Shown here one piece after another: positions 26,112-36,038 of a stretch of 64,000 bases of DNA. Below the pieces are notes generated by a model. It worked only from the letters and a program-made list of their open reading frames with translations. It had not been told where the DNA came from and did not search any database. A program made the translations under genes and the position numbers. Origin of the DNA: Shewanella metallivivens (GTDB lineage Bacteria; Pseudomonadota; Gammaproteobacteria; Enterobacterales; Shewanellaceae). Position 1 is the stretch's first letter; each line of letters opens with the position of its first letter. The DNA is taken from assembly GCF_028750675.1 (NCBI RefSeq), contig NZ_JAQQPZ010000003.1, positions 1 through 64,000 of the forward strand, written 5' to 3'.

Positions 26112-29100
26112 ACGCCTCAACAAGCGCTTAAAAGACATGCCTGTCGCCATCGTCGGTATGGCGAGCATATTTGCCAATTCGCGTTACCTGAATAAATTTT
26201 GGGATTTAATCAGCGAAAAAATCGATGCCATTGTCGATATTCCAGACAGTCACTGGAACGCAGACGATTACTACGATGCCGATAAATCTGCGCCCGATAA
26301 AAGCTATTGTAAGCGTGGCGGTTTTTTACCTGAAGTTGATTTCAATCCGATGGAATTTGGCCTGCCGCCTAATATTTTAGAATTAACCGACACCTCGCAA
26401 TTATTGTCATTGGTCGTTGCCAAAGAAGTGTTAGCCGACGCAGGCGTTGATGCACAATACGATACCGACCGCATCGGTATCACCCTTGGTGTGGGCGGCG
26501 GCCAAAAAATTAACCACAGTTTAAGCAGTCGCTTGCAATACCCAGTACTAAAAAAAGTATTCAAAAACAGCGGGATTAGTGACGCAGACAGCGAAATGCT
26601 GATTAAAAAGTTTCAAGACCAATACATCCACTGGGAAGAGAATTCATTCCCGGGGTCGCTTGGTAACGTGATTGCTGGACGTATTGCTAACCGTTTTGAC
26701 CTAGGCGGCATGAACTGTGTTGTCGATGCCGCTTGTGCAGGCTCACTTGCTGCCATGCGTATGGCGATTACCGAACTGGTTGAAGGGCGCAGTGACATGA
26801 TGATCACTGGCGGTGTGTGTACCGACAACTCGCCGTCAATGTACATGAGCTTTTCAAAAACCCCAGCGTTTACCACTAACGACACTATTCAACCTTTTGA
26901 TATCGACTCAAAAGGCATGATGATCGGCGAAGGTATTGGCATGATCGCCATAAAGCGCCTTGACGATGCTGAACGTGATGGCGATAAAATTTATGCGGTA
27001 ATTAAAGGTATTGGCTCATCATCTGACGGTAAATTTAAGAGCATTTATGCACCAAGGCCAGAAGGCCAGGCTAAAGCATTAAAACGCGCTTACGACGACG
27101 CAGGCTTTGCGCCGCACACCGTCGGCCTTATTGAAGCACACGGTACAGGCACCGCAGCAGGTGATGTGGCTGAGTTTAACGGCTTAAAGTCAGTATTTGC
27201 TGAAGATAATGACGCCCAACAGCATATTGCACTTGGCTCGGTCAAGTCTCAAGTCGGTCACACTAAGTCTACCGCTGGCACAGCCGGAGTCATTAAAGTG
27301 GCCTTGGCGTTGCACCACAAAGTATTGCCACCAACGATTAACGTCAGCAAACCACACCCTAAGCTGGGCATCAGTGATTCACCGTTTTATCTTAATACCG
27401 AAACGCGTCCTTGGTTACCTCGCACTGACGACACCCCACGCAGAGCAGGTATCAGCTCGTTTGGCTTTGGTGGCACTAACTTCCACATTGTATTAGAAGA
27501 ATATCGCCAAGATCATGCCCGCAATGACAAATATCGTCAACGCACGGTGCCGCAAAGCTTGCTGATAAGTGCAGATAACAAGGCTGAACTGCAAGGTAAA
27601 CTGACTCAATTGCAAACAGAGATTAATGCGATTGATATCAGCCAGGCGAACGCCCAAGAGTTGGCACTGCAAAAACTTGGGCAACGTTTTGCTATTGCTC
27701 AAGTTGCGCCAACATCGGCCCGATTAGGCTTAGTTGTGGCCTCAATTGCCGACCTAACTGTGCAGCTCACTCAAGCCCTTAACCAGTTAACCAACAATGA
27801 TGCCGATAACTGGCAATTACCCTCTGGCGCAAGTTATCGCAGTGCAAGTTTAGGCGATAACAATACCGCACCTAAGGTGGCAGCCTTATTTGCAGGCCAA
27901 GGGGCACAATACGTTAACATGGCGACTGAGCTTGCGTGTTTTTACCCTGAAATGCGCCAGCAGTTAATGCAGGCAGACAAGGTGTTTGCCCAGCATAAAC
28001 AAACGCCATTGTCGCAAATTATGTACCCTATTCCGGCTTTTGAAGCTCAAGACATCGCCGCACAACAAGCGGCACTAACTAATACCGCTTATGCCCAAAG
28101 CGCCATTGGTGCCGTCAGCATGGGCCAATATGCACTATTCACTCAAGCTGGTTTTAGCCCTGACATGGTCGCCGGCCACAGTTTTGGTGAGCTATCGGCC
28201 TTGTGTGCAGCGGGGGTGATTAGCCAAGCTGATTATTATCAATTGGCCTTTGCTCGCGGTCAGGCCATGGCAGCCACACCCGCCGATCAAGACCCAGGCA
28301 CCATGTACGCTATTATTGTGCCGCCACAAGCAACTGAGCAAGGTGTAAACCAGCTTGAAAGCTGCATTAGTGCCTTTGATGGCGTAAAAGTGGCTAACTA
28401 CAATGCGCCAACGCAATTAGTGATTGCTGGCCCAACAGAAGCTTGCGCAGAGGCAGCTAAAGCCGTTACAGCTGAGTTAGGGTTTAAAGCCATTGCGTTG
28501 CCGGTATCAGGCGCATTCCATACACCATTAGTGGGCCATGCTCAGCAGCCTTTTGCCAAGGCCATTAGCAAGGTTAAATTTGCTAAGCCTAAAGTGGCGT
28601 TGTTCGCCAACGGTACTGGCAAGCTTCACCCAGGTAATGGCAAAGCCATTCAAACCGCCTTTAGCGAGCATATGCTGCAGTCGGTACGCTTTAGTGAGCA
28701 ATTGGTTGCCATGTATGACGCTGGCGCCCGAGTATTTGTTGAGTTTGGACCAAAAAATATTTTACAAAAACTGGTTGAGGCAACGTTAGGTAACAAACCA
28801 GAAACTGTCAGTGTTGTTAGCCTAAACCCTAACCCTAAAGGCAGCAGTGATACTCAATTACGCCAAGCAGCAATCCAATTAGCAGTATTAGGTTTACCAC
28901 TGTCTGAGGTGGATCCTTATCAAGCACCTATAGCAGAGCTGGCCAACGTGTCGCCAATGAACGTTAAGCTGACAGCACAAAACTACATCAGCCCTGCCAC
29001 CCAAAGTAAAATGCAAAAATCATTACAACAAGGCCAAGTAACCAGTAAGACGGTGGAAGTGCCTGTTGAGAAAATTGTGGAAAAAATAGTGGAAAAACAA

Positions 29101-32100
29101 GTGATCAAAACCGAATATGTTGAAGTGGCGAGTACGCCTACGGCATCTGCGCAAGCGCCTATTGCTCAAGCGACTGTTGCACAGCCAGCACACGCTAGTC
29201 AAACAAGCGCACAAGCTAATAACGCCGTCAGCAATGACAATTTAAGTGCTTTTTTTGCCGCCCAGCAACAAGCCGCGACGTTGCATCAGCAGTTTTTAGC
29301 CATTCCTCAACAATATGGCGATACGTTTAATAGCTTGATGACAGCCCAGGCGCAAATGGCATCATCTGGAGTTGCGATCCCAGAAAGCTTGCAACGTTCG
29401 ATGGAGTTATTCCACCAGCATCAGGCGCAAACACTGCAAAGCCACACCCAATTTTTAACGCTACAGGCGCAAACGAGTCAGGCAGCATTGGCGATGTTAC
29501 AAGGACAAGCATCTGCAACCCCTGCAACGACGCTTACCAATACCCTTGCAGCTCAACAGATGGTAGCAGCGCCACAAACACCCGTGATGACTCAAGCTGC
29601 GCCAGCGACTGTCACGCCAGCACCGACACCAGCGCCAGCTGCTTCAGTGCCTATTGCTCAGGTCGCTCAACCTACAGCAGTTAGCAGTGCATCAACAGGT
29701 TTATCAGCAGAAACCGTGCAGCTAACCATGATGACAGTAGTAGCCGATAAAACCGGTTACCCAACCGAAATGCTCGAGCTCACCATGGACATGGAAGCCG
29801 ATTTAGGTATCGATTCAATCAAGCGCGTGGAGATTTTAGGCACAGTGCAAGATGAATTGCCGGGCTTACCTGAACTCAGCCCAGAAGATTTAGCTGAATG
29901 TCGCACCCTAGGCGAGATTGTTGATTACATGCAATCAACCCTATCAGCTTCAACTGTGTCAGCAGCGCCAGTGACTGCACTTGTCCAAGCGTCTAATCAA
30001 ACATCAGCGCCAACATCATTGCCAACATCAGGCTTAAGCGCACAAACTGTGCTCAATACCATGATGACAGTAGTGGCCGATAAAACCGGTTACCCAGCCG
30101 AAATGCTCGAGCTCACCATGGACATGGAAGCCGATTTAGGTATCGATTCAATCAAGCGCGTGGAGATTTTAGGCACAGTGCAAGATGAATTGCCGGGCTT
30201 GCCTGAACTCAGCCCAGAAGATTTAGCTGAATGTCGCACCCTAGGCGAGATTGTTGATTACATCCAATCAACCCTATCAGCTTCAACTGCGTCAGCAGCG
30301 CCAGTGACTGCACCTGTCCAAGCGTCTAATCAAACATCAGCGCCAACATCATTGCCAACATCAGGCTTAAGCGCACAAACTGTGCTCAATACCATGATGA
30401 CAGTAGTGGCCGATAAAACCGGTTACCCAACCGAAATGCTCGAGCTCACCATGGACATGGAAGCCGATTTAGGTATCGATTCAATCAAGCGCGTGGAGAT
30501 TTTAGGCACAGTACAAGATGAATTGCCGGGCTTACCTGAACTTAGCCCAGAAGATTTAGCTGAATGTCGCACATTGGGCGAGATTGTAGATTACATGCAA
30601 TCAACCTTGTCAGCTTCAACTGCGTCAGCAGCGCAAGCAAAAGAAGCAGCACCTGTCCAAGCGTCTAATCAAACATCAGCGCCAACATCAGGCTTAAGCG
30701 CACAAACTGTGCTCAATACCATGATGGCAGTAGTAGCCGATAAAACCGGTTACCCAGCAGAAATGCTCGAGCTCACCATGGACATGGAAGCTGATTTAGG
30801 TATCGATTCAATCAAGCGCGTCGAGATTTTAGGCACTGTACAAGATGAATTGCCGGGCTTACCTGAACTCAACCCAGAAGATTTAGCTGAGTGTCGCACC
30901 CTAGGCGAGATTGTTGATTACATGCAATCTACCTTATCAGCTTCAACTGCGCCAACAGCGCAAGCAACAGAAGCAGCACCTGTCCAAGCGTCTAATCAAA
31001 CATCAGTGCCAACATCAGGCTTAAGCACACAAACTGTGCTCAATACCATGATGGCAGTCGTGGCCGATAAAACCGGTTACCCAGCCGAAATGCTCGAGCT
31101 CACCATGGACATGGAAGCTGATTTAGGTATCGATTCAATCAAGCGCGTGGAGATTTTAGGCACAGTGCAAGATGAAATGCCGGGCTTACCTGAACTCAAT
31201 CCAGAGGATTTAGCCGAGTGCCGCACATTGGGCGAAATCGTCAGCTATATGCAAGGTCAACTCAGCATGCCCGCTGCGAGCATCACTACTGCGCCAACGC
31301 CAAACCCTTTCGACACATCAGCATTACCACCACACAGTGGGGTCGCGCTAAAAAAGTTGCCAGCGGCGGATAAACTAGAAGCATGTTATTCAACAGACAG
31401 CTGCATTGTCATCACAGATGACGGTCATAATGCCGGTGTACTTGCTGAAAAACTCCATGCCAAAGGCTTAACCGTCGCTGTTATTCGTAATCCAGACACC
31501 ATCAGCGTTGCTCACTCACCATTAAGCAGCGACATTAGCAGTTATACACTTAGCAGCATTGATGATGCCGAAATCGCCAAGGTCATTAAGGCAATTACTG
31601 CAACGCACCCTATTGCGGGCTTTGTGCATTTACAACCGCAGTTTAACGCAAACAGCAAAGATTTAGTCAGTTGCAATGTGGCAGCAAAAGCCGCTGTTGA
31701 TAACGCCTTTTTGTGGGCGAAACATCTGCATGCTGAATTTTCAAAACCACTGCAATCACGCTTAAGCTACGTTACCGTAAGCCGTATTGATGGTGGCTTT
31801 GGCTACCTTAATAGCGCAGCACTCAGCAAAGCAGAATTAAACCAAGCAGCCTTGTCTGGGCTAACCAAAACACTAAGCCATGAATGGCCAAATGTATTTT
31901 GCCGCGCGCTTGATATCGCCAATGACATTGACGCCAAAACCTTTGCCAATGCCATTATTGCTGAGCTGTTTGATGTTAATGCTGCTGCGCCCAATGCTAA
32001 ACGGCTTACCGAAGTGGGCATAAGCCCGCAAGGGCGCGCAACATTGGTTGCAGCAAAAACCGACACCTCGCACTACCCTGCTGCAGTGTTAACCCAACAA

Positions 32101-33963
32101 GACACACTATTAGTCACTGGTGGTGCAAAAGGTGTCACGTTTGAATGTGCACTCACCTTAGCCAAGCAATGCCAATCGCACTTTGTACTTGCCGGTCGCA
32201 GTCAGCACCTAGGTAAAGACATGCCAGCTTGGGCCCAAGGCAAACAAGCCTCAGAGCTTAAAGCTGCCGCCATTAGTTACATTCAATCCCAAGGCGAAAA
32301 GCCCACACCAAAGCAAATTGATGCCTTAGTGTGGCCAGTACAAAGTAGCTTAGAGATTGACCGAGCCTTAAGCGCATTTACTGAAGTGGGCGCCAGTGCC
32401 CAATATGTGGCAATGGATGTTAGCAACCCAGATGCCGTTAAAGCCGCACTTACAGCATTAACTGATACTAACGGTAAAAACCGAGTCATTAATGGCGTCA
32501 TTCATGGCGCGGGGGTATTGGCAGATAAACACATTCAAGACAAAACATTGGATGAACTAAATCGGGTGTATAGCACCAAGGTGACTGGCGTAGCAAGTAT
32601 CATTAACGCACTTGATCCACAGCACATCAAGTTAGTCGCCATGTTCTCATCGGCGGCTGGGTTTTATGGCAACACAGGTCAAAGCGACTATGCGATGTCG
32701 AATGAAATTCTCAATAAAACCGCATTAAAATTGGCCGCCCAATTACCGCAAGCCAAAGTCATGAGCTTTAACTGGGGCCCGTGGGATGGTGGCATGGTGA
32801 GCTCAGCGCTGAAAAAGATGTTTGTTGAACGTGGTGTATACGTAATTCCACTGCAAGCAGGCGCTAACTTATTTGCTCATAGCTTATTAAGCCCGCAAAG
32901 CGTGCAGATGCTAATTGGTTCAGACATGCAAGGCTCGGCCACACAGGACACAACTGCAAAAAAGCCTAATGCGAACACTTTGCCACACGCAGAGGGTTCG
33001 CTGACGTTTTCTGCGCCTTATTGGGCTGCTGACACCCAAACCGTGACGGTGACTCGGGTACTGCAACCAAGTGAGCTTGTATTTGTAAACGATCACCGCA
33101 TTGCCGGCAACCCAGTGTTGCCAACAGTGTGTGCGATTCAGTGGATGCGTGAAACCGCGCAAACCTTGTGCCATGTGCCAGTGAGTATTGCTGACTATAA
33201 ATTGCTTAAAGGGATTATTTTTGACACCGATCAATCCCACTTACTGCAACTGCAACTCACCCAAACTGGCGCGGGCTTGAACGCGCTAATCTCAAGCAGG
33301 GCGTTAAATGAGCCAGACGCAGCGATGAAGCCGCAATATCAGGCAAAATTAGTCGTCAATGACGCGCTAACGCCCACCGCTGTTGCTCAGTCATCGTTAC
33401 CGGCAACCGTGCTGCAAAAGCTCGCGCAGATACCCGCAATACACGCTGGCAACACCTTGTATCAAAACGGCACCTTGTTCCATGGGCCGCGTTTGCAGGG
33501 TATTAAGCAAGTATTGAGCTTTGATGATGAGCAACTGGTGTGTCAGGTTAAGTTAGCGCAAATTAACCCTAACGACTGCCCAGGCTTTGCACCGTCGGCA
33601 GTGTCCGGTGGTAGCCAAATATTTGCCGAAGACTTGCTATTGCAGGCCATGTTGGTTTGGGCAAGGCTTAAATACGATGCCGCCAGTTTGCCATCATCAA
33701 TGGGGCAATTTATCACTGTGGCACCATTTGCTAGCGGCGATCAGGGCTACATTCAACTTGAGGTGATAAAACACAGCGGCAGAATGCTCGTGGCCAATGT
33801 GAGCTTGTACCATCAAGATGGACGTTTAAGCTGTCAAATGCGTGAGGCTAAAATCACCATTAGCAAAACGCTGAATCAGGCCTTTATTAATCAGCATGAG
33901 AATCAACATGAGAATCAACATGAGAATCTGCCTGCAAACCAGCACAGCAAGGACAGTGTGTGA
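26086..33963 (+). CDS. pfaA: PfaA, EPA synthase subunit: KS-AT-5xACP-KR-DH
   Basis: A 2625-aa subunit of the iterative polyunsaturated fatty acid synthase. In order: ketosynthase (Cys217 in DAACAGS) to about 460; acyltransferase from about 600 (Ser699 in GHSFG); five ACPs with LGIDSIK, serines at 1244, 1355, 1466, 1575 and 1684, which need phosphopantetheine; ketoreductase from about 2005 (VTGGAKG, then SAAGFYGNTGQSDYAMSN); and a hot-dog dehydratase-like region (HRIAGNPVLP) near 2330. The C-terminus has a repeated NQHE tail. CGGAGA precedes the ATG, which lies inside pfaR. Five ACPs fit an EPA-type cluster. The activating PPTase is elsewhere. Confidence 0.97.
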   Translation: MSQSSHQDKRLNKRLKDMPVAIVGMASIFANSRYLNKFWDLISEKIDAIVDIPDSHWNADDYYDADKSAPDKSYCKRGGFLPEVDFNPMEFGLPPNILELTDTSQLLSLVVAKEVLADAGVDAQYDTDRIGITLGVGGGQKINHSLSSRLQYPVLKKVFKNSGISDADSEMLIKKFQDQYIHWEENSFPGSLGNVIAGRIANRFDLGGMNCVVDAACAGSLAAMRMAITELVEGRSDMMITGGVCTDNSPSMYMSFSKTPAFTTNDTIQPFDIDSKGMMIGEGIGMIAIKRLDDAERDGDKIYAVIKGIGSSSDGKFKSIYAPRPEGQAKALKRAYDDAGFAPHTVGLIEAHGTGTAAGDVAEFNGLKSVFAEDNDAQQHIALGSVKSQVGHTKSTAGTAGVIKVALALHHKVLPPTINVSKPHPKLGISDSPFYLNTETRPWLPRTDDTPRRAGISSFGFGGTNFHIVLEEYRQDHARNDKYRQRTVPQSLLISADNKAELQGKLTQLQTEINAIDISQANAQELALQKLGQRFAIAQVAPTSARLGLVVASIADLTVQLTQALNQLTNNDADNWQLPSGASYRSASLGDNNTAPKVAALFAGQGAQYVNMATELACFYPEMRQQLMQADKVFAQHKQTPLSQIMYPIPAFEAQDIAAQQAALTNTAYAQSAIGAVSMGQYALFTQAGFSPDMVAGHSFGELSALCAAGVISQADYYQLAFARGQAMAATPADQDPGTMYAIIVPPQATEQGVNQLESCISAFDGVKVANYNAPTQLVIAGPTEACAEAAKAVTAELGFKAIALPVSGAFHTPLVGHAQQPFAKAISKVKFAKPKVALFANGTGKLHPGNGKAIQTAFSEHMLQSVRFSEQLVAMYDAGARVFVEFGPKNILQKLVEATLGNKPETVSVVSLNPNPKGSSDTQLRQAAIQLAVLGLPLSEVDPYQAPIAELANVSPMNVKLTAQNYISPATQSKMQKSLQQGQVTSKTVEVPVEKIVEKIVEKQVIKTEYVEVASTPTASAQAPIAQATVAQPAHASQTSAQANNAVSNDNLSAFFAAQQQAATLHQQFLAIPQQYGDTFNSLMTAQAQMASSGVAIPESLQRSMELFHQHQAQTLQSHTQFLTLQAQTSQAALAMLQGQASATPATTLTNTLAAQQMVAAPQTPVMTQAAPATVTPAPTPAPAASVPIAQVAQPTAVSSASTGLSAETVQLTMMTVVADKTGYPTEMLELTMDMEADLGIDSIKRVEILGTVQDELPGLPELSPEDLAECRTLGEIVDYMQSTLSASTVSAAPVTALVQASNQTSAPTSLPTSGLSAQTVLNTMMTVVADKTGYPAEMLELTMDMEADLGIDSIKRVEILGTVQDELPGLPELSPEDLAECRTLGEIVDYIQSTLSASTASAAPVTAPVQASNQTSAPTSLPTSGLSAQTVLNTMMTVVADKTGYPTEMLELTMDMEADLGIDSIKRVEILGTVQDELPGLPELSPEDLAECRTLGEIVDYMQSTLSASTASAAQAKEAAPVQASNQTSAPTSGLSAQTVLNTMMAVVADKTGYPAEMLELTMDMEADLGIDSIKRVEILGTVQDELPGLPELNPEDLAECRTLGEIVDYMQSTLSASTAPTAQATEAAPVQASNQTSVPTSGLSTQTVLNTMMAVVADKTGYPAEMLELTMDMEADLGIDSIKRVEILGTVQDEMPGLPELNPEDLAECRTLGEIVSYMQGQLSMPAASITTAPTPNPFDTSALPPHSGVALKKLPAADKLEACYSTDSCIVITDDGHNAGVLAEKLHAKGLTVAVIRNPDTISVAHSPLSSDISSYTLSSIDDAEIAKVIKAITATHPIAGFVHLQPQFNANSKDLVSCNVAAKAAVDNAFLWAKHLHAEFSKPLQSRLSYVTVSRIDGGFGYLNSAALSKAELNQAALSGLTKTLSHEWPNVFCRALDIANDIDAKTFANAIIAELFDVNAAAPNAKRLTEVGISPQGRATLVAAKTDTSHYPAAVLTQQDTLLVTGGAKGVTFECALTLAKQCQSHFVLAGRSQHLGKDMPAWAQGKQASELKAAAISYIQSQGEKPTPKQIDALVWPVQSSLEIDRALSAFTEVGASAQYVAMDVSNPDAVKAALTALTDTNGKNRVINGVIHGAGVLADKHIQDKTLDELNRVYSTKVTGVASIINALDPQHIKLVAMFSSAAGFYGNTGQSDYAMSNEILNKTALKLAAQLPQAKVMSFNWGPWDGGMVSSALKKMFVERGVYVIPLQAGANLFAHSLLSPQSVQMLIGSDMQGSATQDTTAKKPNANTLPHAEGSLTFSAPYWAADTQTVTVTRVLQPSELVFVNDHRIAGNPVLPTVCAIQWMRETAQTLCHVPVSIADYKLLKGIIFDTDQSHLLQLQLTQTGAGLNALISSRALNEPDAAMKPQYQAKLVVNDALTPTAVAQSSLPATVLQKLAQIPAIHAGNTLYQNGTLFHGPRLQGIKQVLSFDDEQLVCQVKLAQINPNDCPGFAPSAVSGGSQIFAEDLLLQAMLVWARLKYDAASLPSSMGQFITVAPFASGDQGYIQLEVIKHSGRMLVANVSLYHQDGRLSCQMREAKITISKTLNQAFINQHENQHENQHENLPANQHSKDSV
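29700..31260 (+). repeat. Five tandem ACP-coding repeats in pfaA
   Basis: Five near-identical ACP units spaced 333, 333, 327 and 327 bp (active-site serine codons start at 29815, 30148, 30481, 30808, 31135). Differences are few, mostly third positions and small linker changes; units 4 and 5 have linker variants (AQATEAAPV). Such closeness suggests recent duplication or gene conversion. Confidence 0.9.
33889..33924 (+). repeat. 12-bp tandem repeat near the pfaA 3' end
   Basis: Three in-frame copies of AATCARCATGAG encode NQHE three times at the PfaA C-terminus, past all recognisable domains. Prone to slippage that would change length without shifting frame. Confidence 0.85.
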
Positions 33964-36038
33964 CCCTTTCAGTCAATGCGATGTCCGCAGACCAACAAGC
34001 AGCGTTAACAGCTGATCTCAAACAGCAACAAGCCAAGCCAATGCGCTTGGCCTTGTTGTTGGCTGCGCCTAATACCAAACCAGCAAACTATTTATCCCTC
34101 TCAAAACTGGCGGTAGAGGATCAAGCGATAGGCACTCAGACGTTAGAAGCTGTGCTGATCAACGCGGCAAGCCTGCTTGGCAATCAGCAGTGCGATATTG
34201 TAAGTTTGGGCAATAAACTGTGGATTATGCAGGCAATCACTGCGGCTAAAAACGGCTTACATGCTCATGCTTATTTAAACGCAATAGGCTGTGGTGACAA
34301 CAGCGAACAAGCGATTAATCAGGCACTGGCTCATGCCAAAAGACAACATACTCAACCTCAAGTGGTAGAGTTAACTCAGGCTAATAATGCACTCAATGCA
34401 CTCATCGCACTGATTAACGACATTACCTGTAGACGTATACCCAACAGTCAAGACTATTGGTTTACACCAGCCCACCAAAGTCGCGTGGCCAGCTTGTGTT
34501 ACCCAAGTAACATCGGTGTACTCGCACTCGTGTTCACTCAGGGCAGTCAATTACTGAGTGCTAAACCATTATTGGCCGCAAACCGCTTAATGTTGCCACT
34601 ATCAGCACAAAATATTGCCCAGTTACACACACGATTAACGTCCCTTTGCGACGCATTAAGCAAGCCATGCGATGAGCTAGGCCTGCTTAAATTTATCCAC
34701 CAACAATGGCAACAATACCAATCGCAAGCGCCTTATGCCTTGGTATTAATGGCGACAAGTCAAAGCGGTTTACAGCAAGAAGCATCTGCCATGCTTGAGG
34801 CACTTGATACTCAACAAACTCAAAACGCCTCAACGCTTAACAACACAAACTTTCACTACAAAACACCTGTAGGCAGTTGCTTTACCGCTTCACCATTAGG
34901 TGCCAAAGGGCTCAGTTTTGTCTACCCAGGTGTCGGCACGGTTTATCCGCAGATGTTTAGCCAGCTCGGTCATGTGTTCCCTCACGTTTTTGCTAAGTTA
35001 GAGGCTGAGGGCAACCTCCCCGCAATGCTGCAAACTCAAGCCATTTATGCCACGCAAGAAAAAACCAATAGCCACATGAGCCTGAGCGAGCTTGCCATTG
35101 CCGGTGTGGGCGCAAGTTATATGCTCAGTAAAATATTGCAGGATGAATTTGCCATTACCCCAGCATTCGCCCTTGGGTACTCAATGGGCGAAGCCGCCAT
35201 GTGGGCCAGTTTAGGGGTATGGCATGCACCACACCACTTAATTAACGCCACCCAAAACAGCAGTATTTTTAATCAAGACATTGCTGGCGAACTGCGTTGT
35301 GTCAGACAAGCCTGGCAATTAACCAATGATCAACCCATAGTGTGGAACAGCTTTGTGACCCGCGCCTCGGTTGCCGAAATCAGGCCGCATTTAGCCAATT
35401 ACCCACGTGTTCATATTGCCATTATTCAGGGCGACAGCTTAGTGTTAGCTGGCTGCGAAGAAAGCATTAAAGCCTTACTAAAACAAGCCGGCAAACGCGG
35501 TATTGCCGCCAATCGAGTCACTGCAATGCATACCCCAGCAGCACTTAATATTGTTGACGATGTAAAACAGTTTTACTTACAGCCTCTAGCCGCAGCCTTG
35601 CCGACAGCCACTCAGTTTTTATCGGCCGCCCAAACACAGCCCGTTGAATTAACATCCCATGCTATTGCCAAGTCAATTGCCGACACCTTTTGCCATCCAC
35701 TGGATTTTAGCCAGCTTATCAAGCAGTCGATTAGTCAAGGGAGTCGCTTATTTGTTGAGGTCGGTGCCGACAGGCAAACCGCCACCTTAATCGATAAAAT
35801 TATTGGCCAACAAACAAGCCAGGTGCCAGCGCAGGCATTAGCCGTTAATGCTAAAGGCGCTGACGACATCAGCAGTTTATTAAAATGTTTAGCCCAGTTA
35901 ATGACCCACAGAGTGCCGATGTCATTAACCCCGTTTATTCAAAGTCTACAAGACGTAATTAACGACACATTATTCATCGATACCAAGCATTCACCTCTTG
36001 GTTTTAGTGACACTTTATCAGAAGGAGAACCTCATTGA
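33960..36038 (+). CDS. pfaB: PfaB, acyltransferase subunit of EPA synthase
   Basis: A 692-aa protein with an acyltransferase domain at about 310-610 (GYSMGEAAMW, nucleophile Ser; VEVGADRQ near the end of the domain). The N-terminal 300 residues have no clear domain; PfaB is the subunit reported to influence which PUFA (EPA or DHA) is made. It starts at GTG 33960, overlapping the pfaA stop (GTGA); AAGGA lies 6 nt upstream. The ATG at 33981 is a poorer choice. Fully within the pfa operon. Confidence 0.93.
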   Translation: MTLSVNAMSADQQAALTADLKQQQAKPMRLALLLAAPNTKPANYLSLSKLAVEDQAIGTQTLEAVLINAASLLGNQQCDIVSLGNKLWIMQAITAAKNGLHAHAYLNAIGCGDNSEQAINQALAHAKRQHTQPQVVELTQANNALNALIALINDITCRRIPNSQDYWFTPAHQSRVASLCYPSNIGVLALVFTQGSQLLSAKPLLAANRLMLPLSAQNIAQLHTRLTSLCDALSKPCDELGLLKFIHQQWQQYQSQAPYALVLMATSQSGLQQEASAMLEALDTQQTQNASTLNNTNFHYKTPVGSCFTASPLGAKGLSFVYPGVGTVYPQMFSQLGHVFPHVFAKLEAEGNLPAMLQTQAIYATQEKTNSHMSLSELAIAGVGASYMLSKILQDEFAITPAFALGYSMGEAAMWASLGVWHAPHHLINATQNSSIFNQDIAGELRCVRQAWQLTNDQPIVWNSFVTRASVAEIRPHLANYPRVHIAIIQGDSLVLAGCEESIKALLKQAGKRGIAANRVTAMHTPAALNIVDDVKQFYLQPLAAALPTATQFLSAAQTQPVELTSHAIAKSIADTFCHPLDFSQLIKQSISQGSRLFVEVGADRQTATLIDKIIGQQTSQVPAQALAVNAKGADDISSLLKCLAQLMTHRVPMSLTPFIQSLQDVINDTLFIDTKHSPLGFSDTLSEGEPH

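Noticed and set aside
29700..31260. Assembly artefact in the ACP repeats
   Set aside because: Units differ at linker and single sites and spacing (333 and 327 bp), and five ACPs are normal for PfaA.
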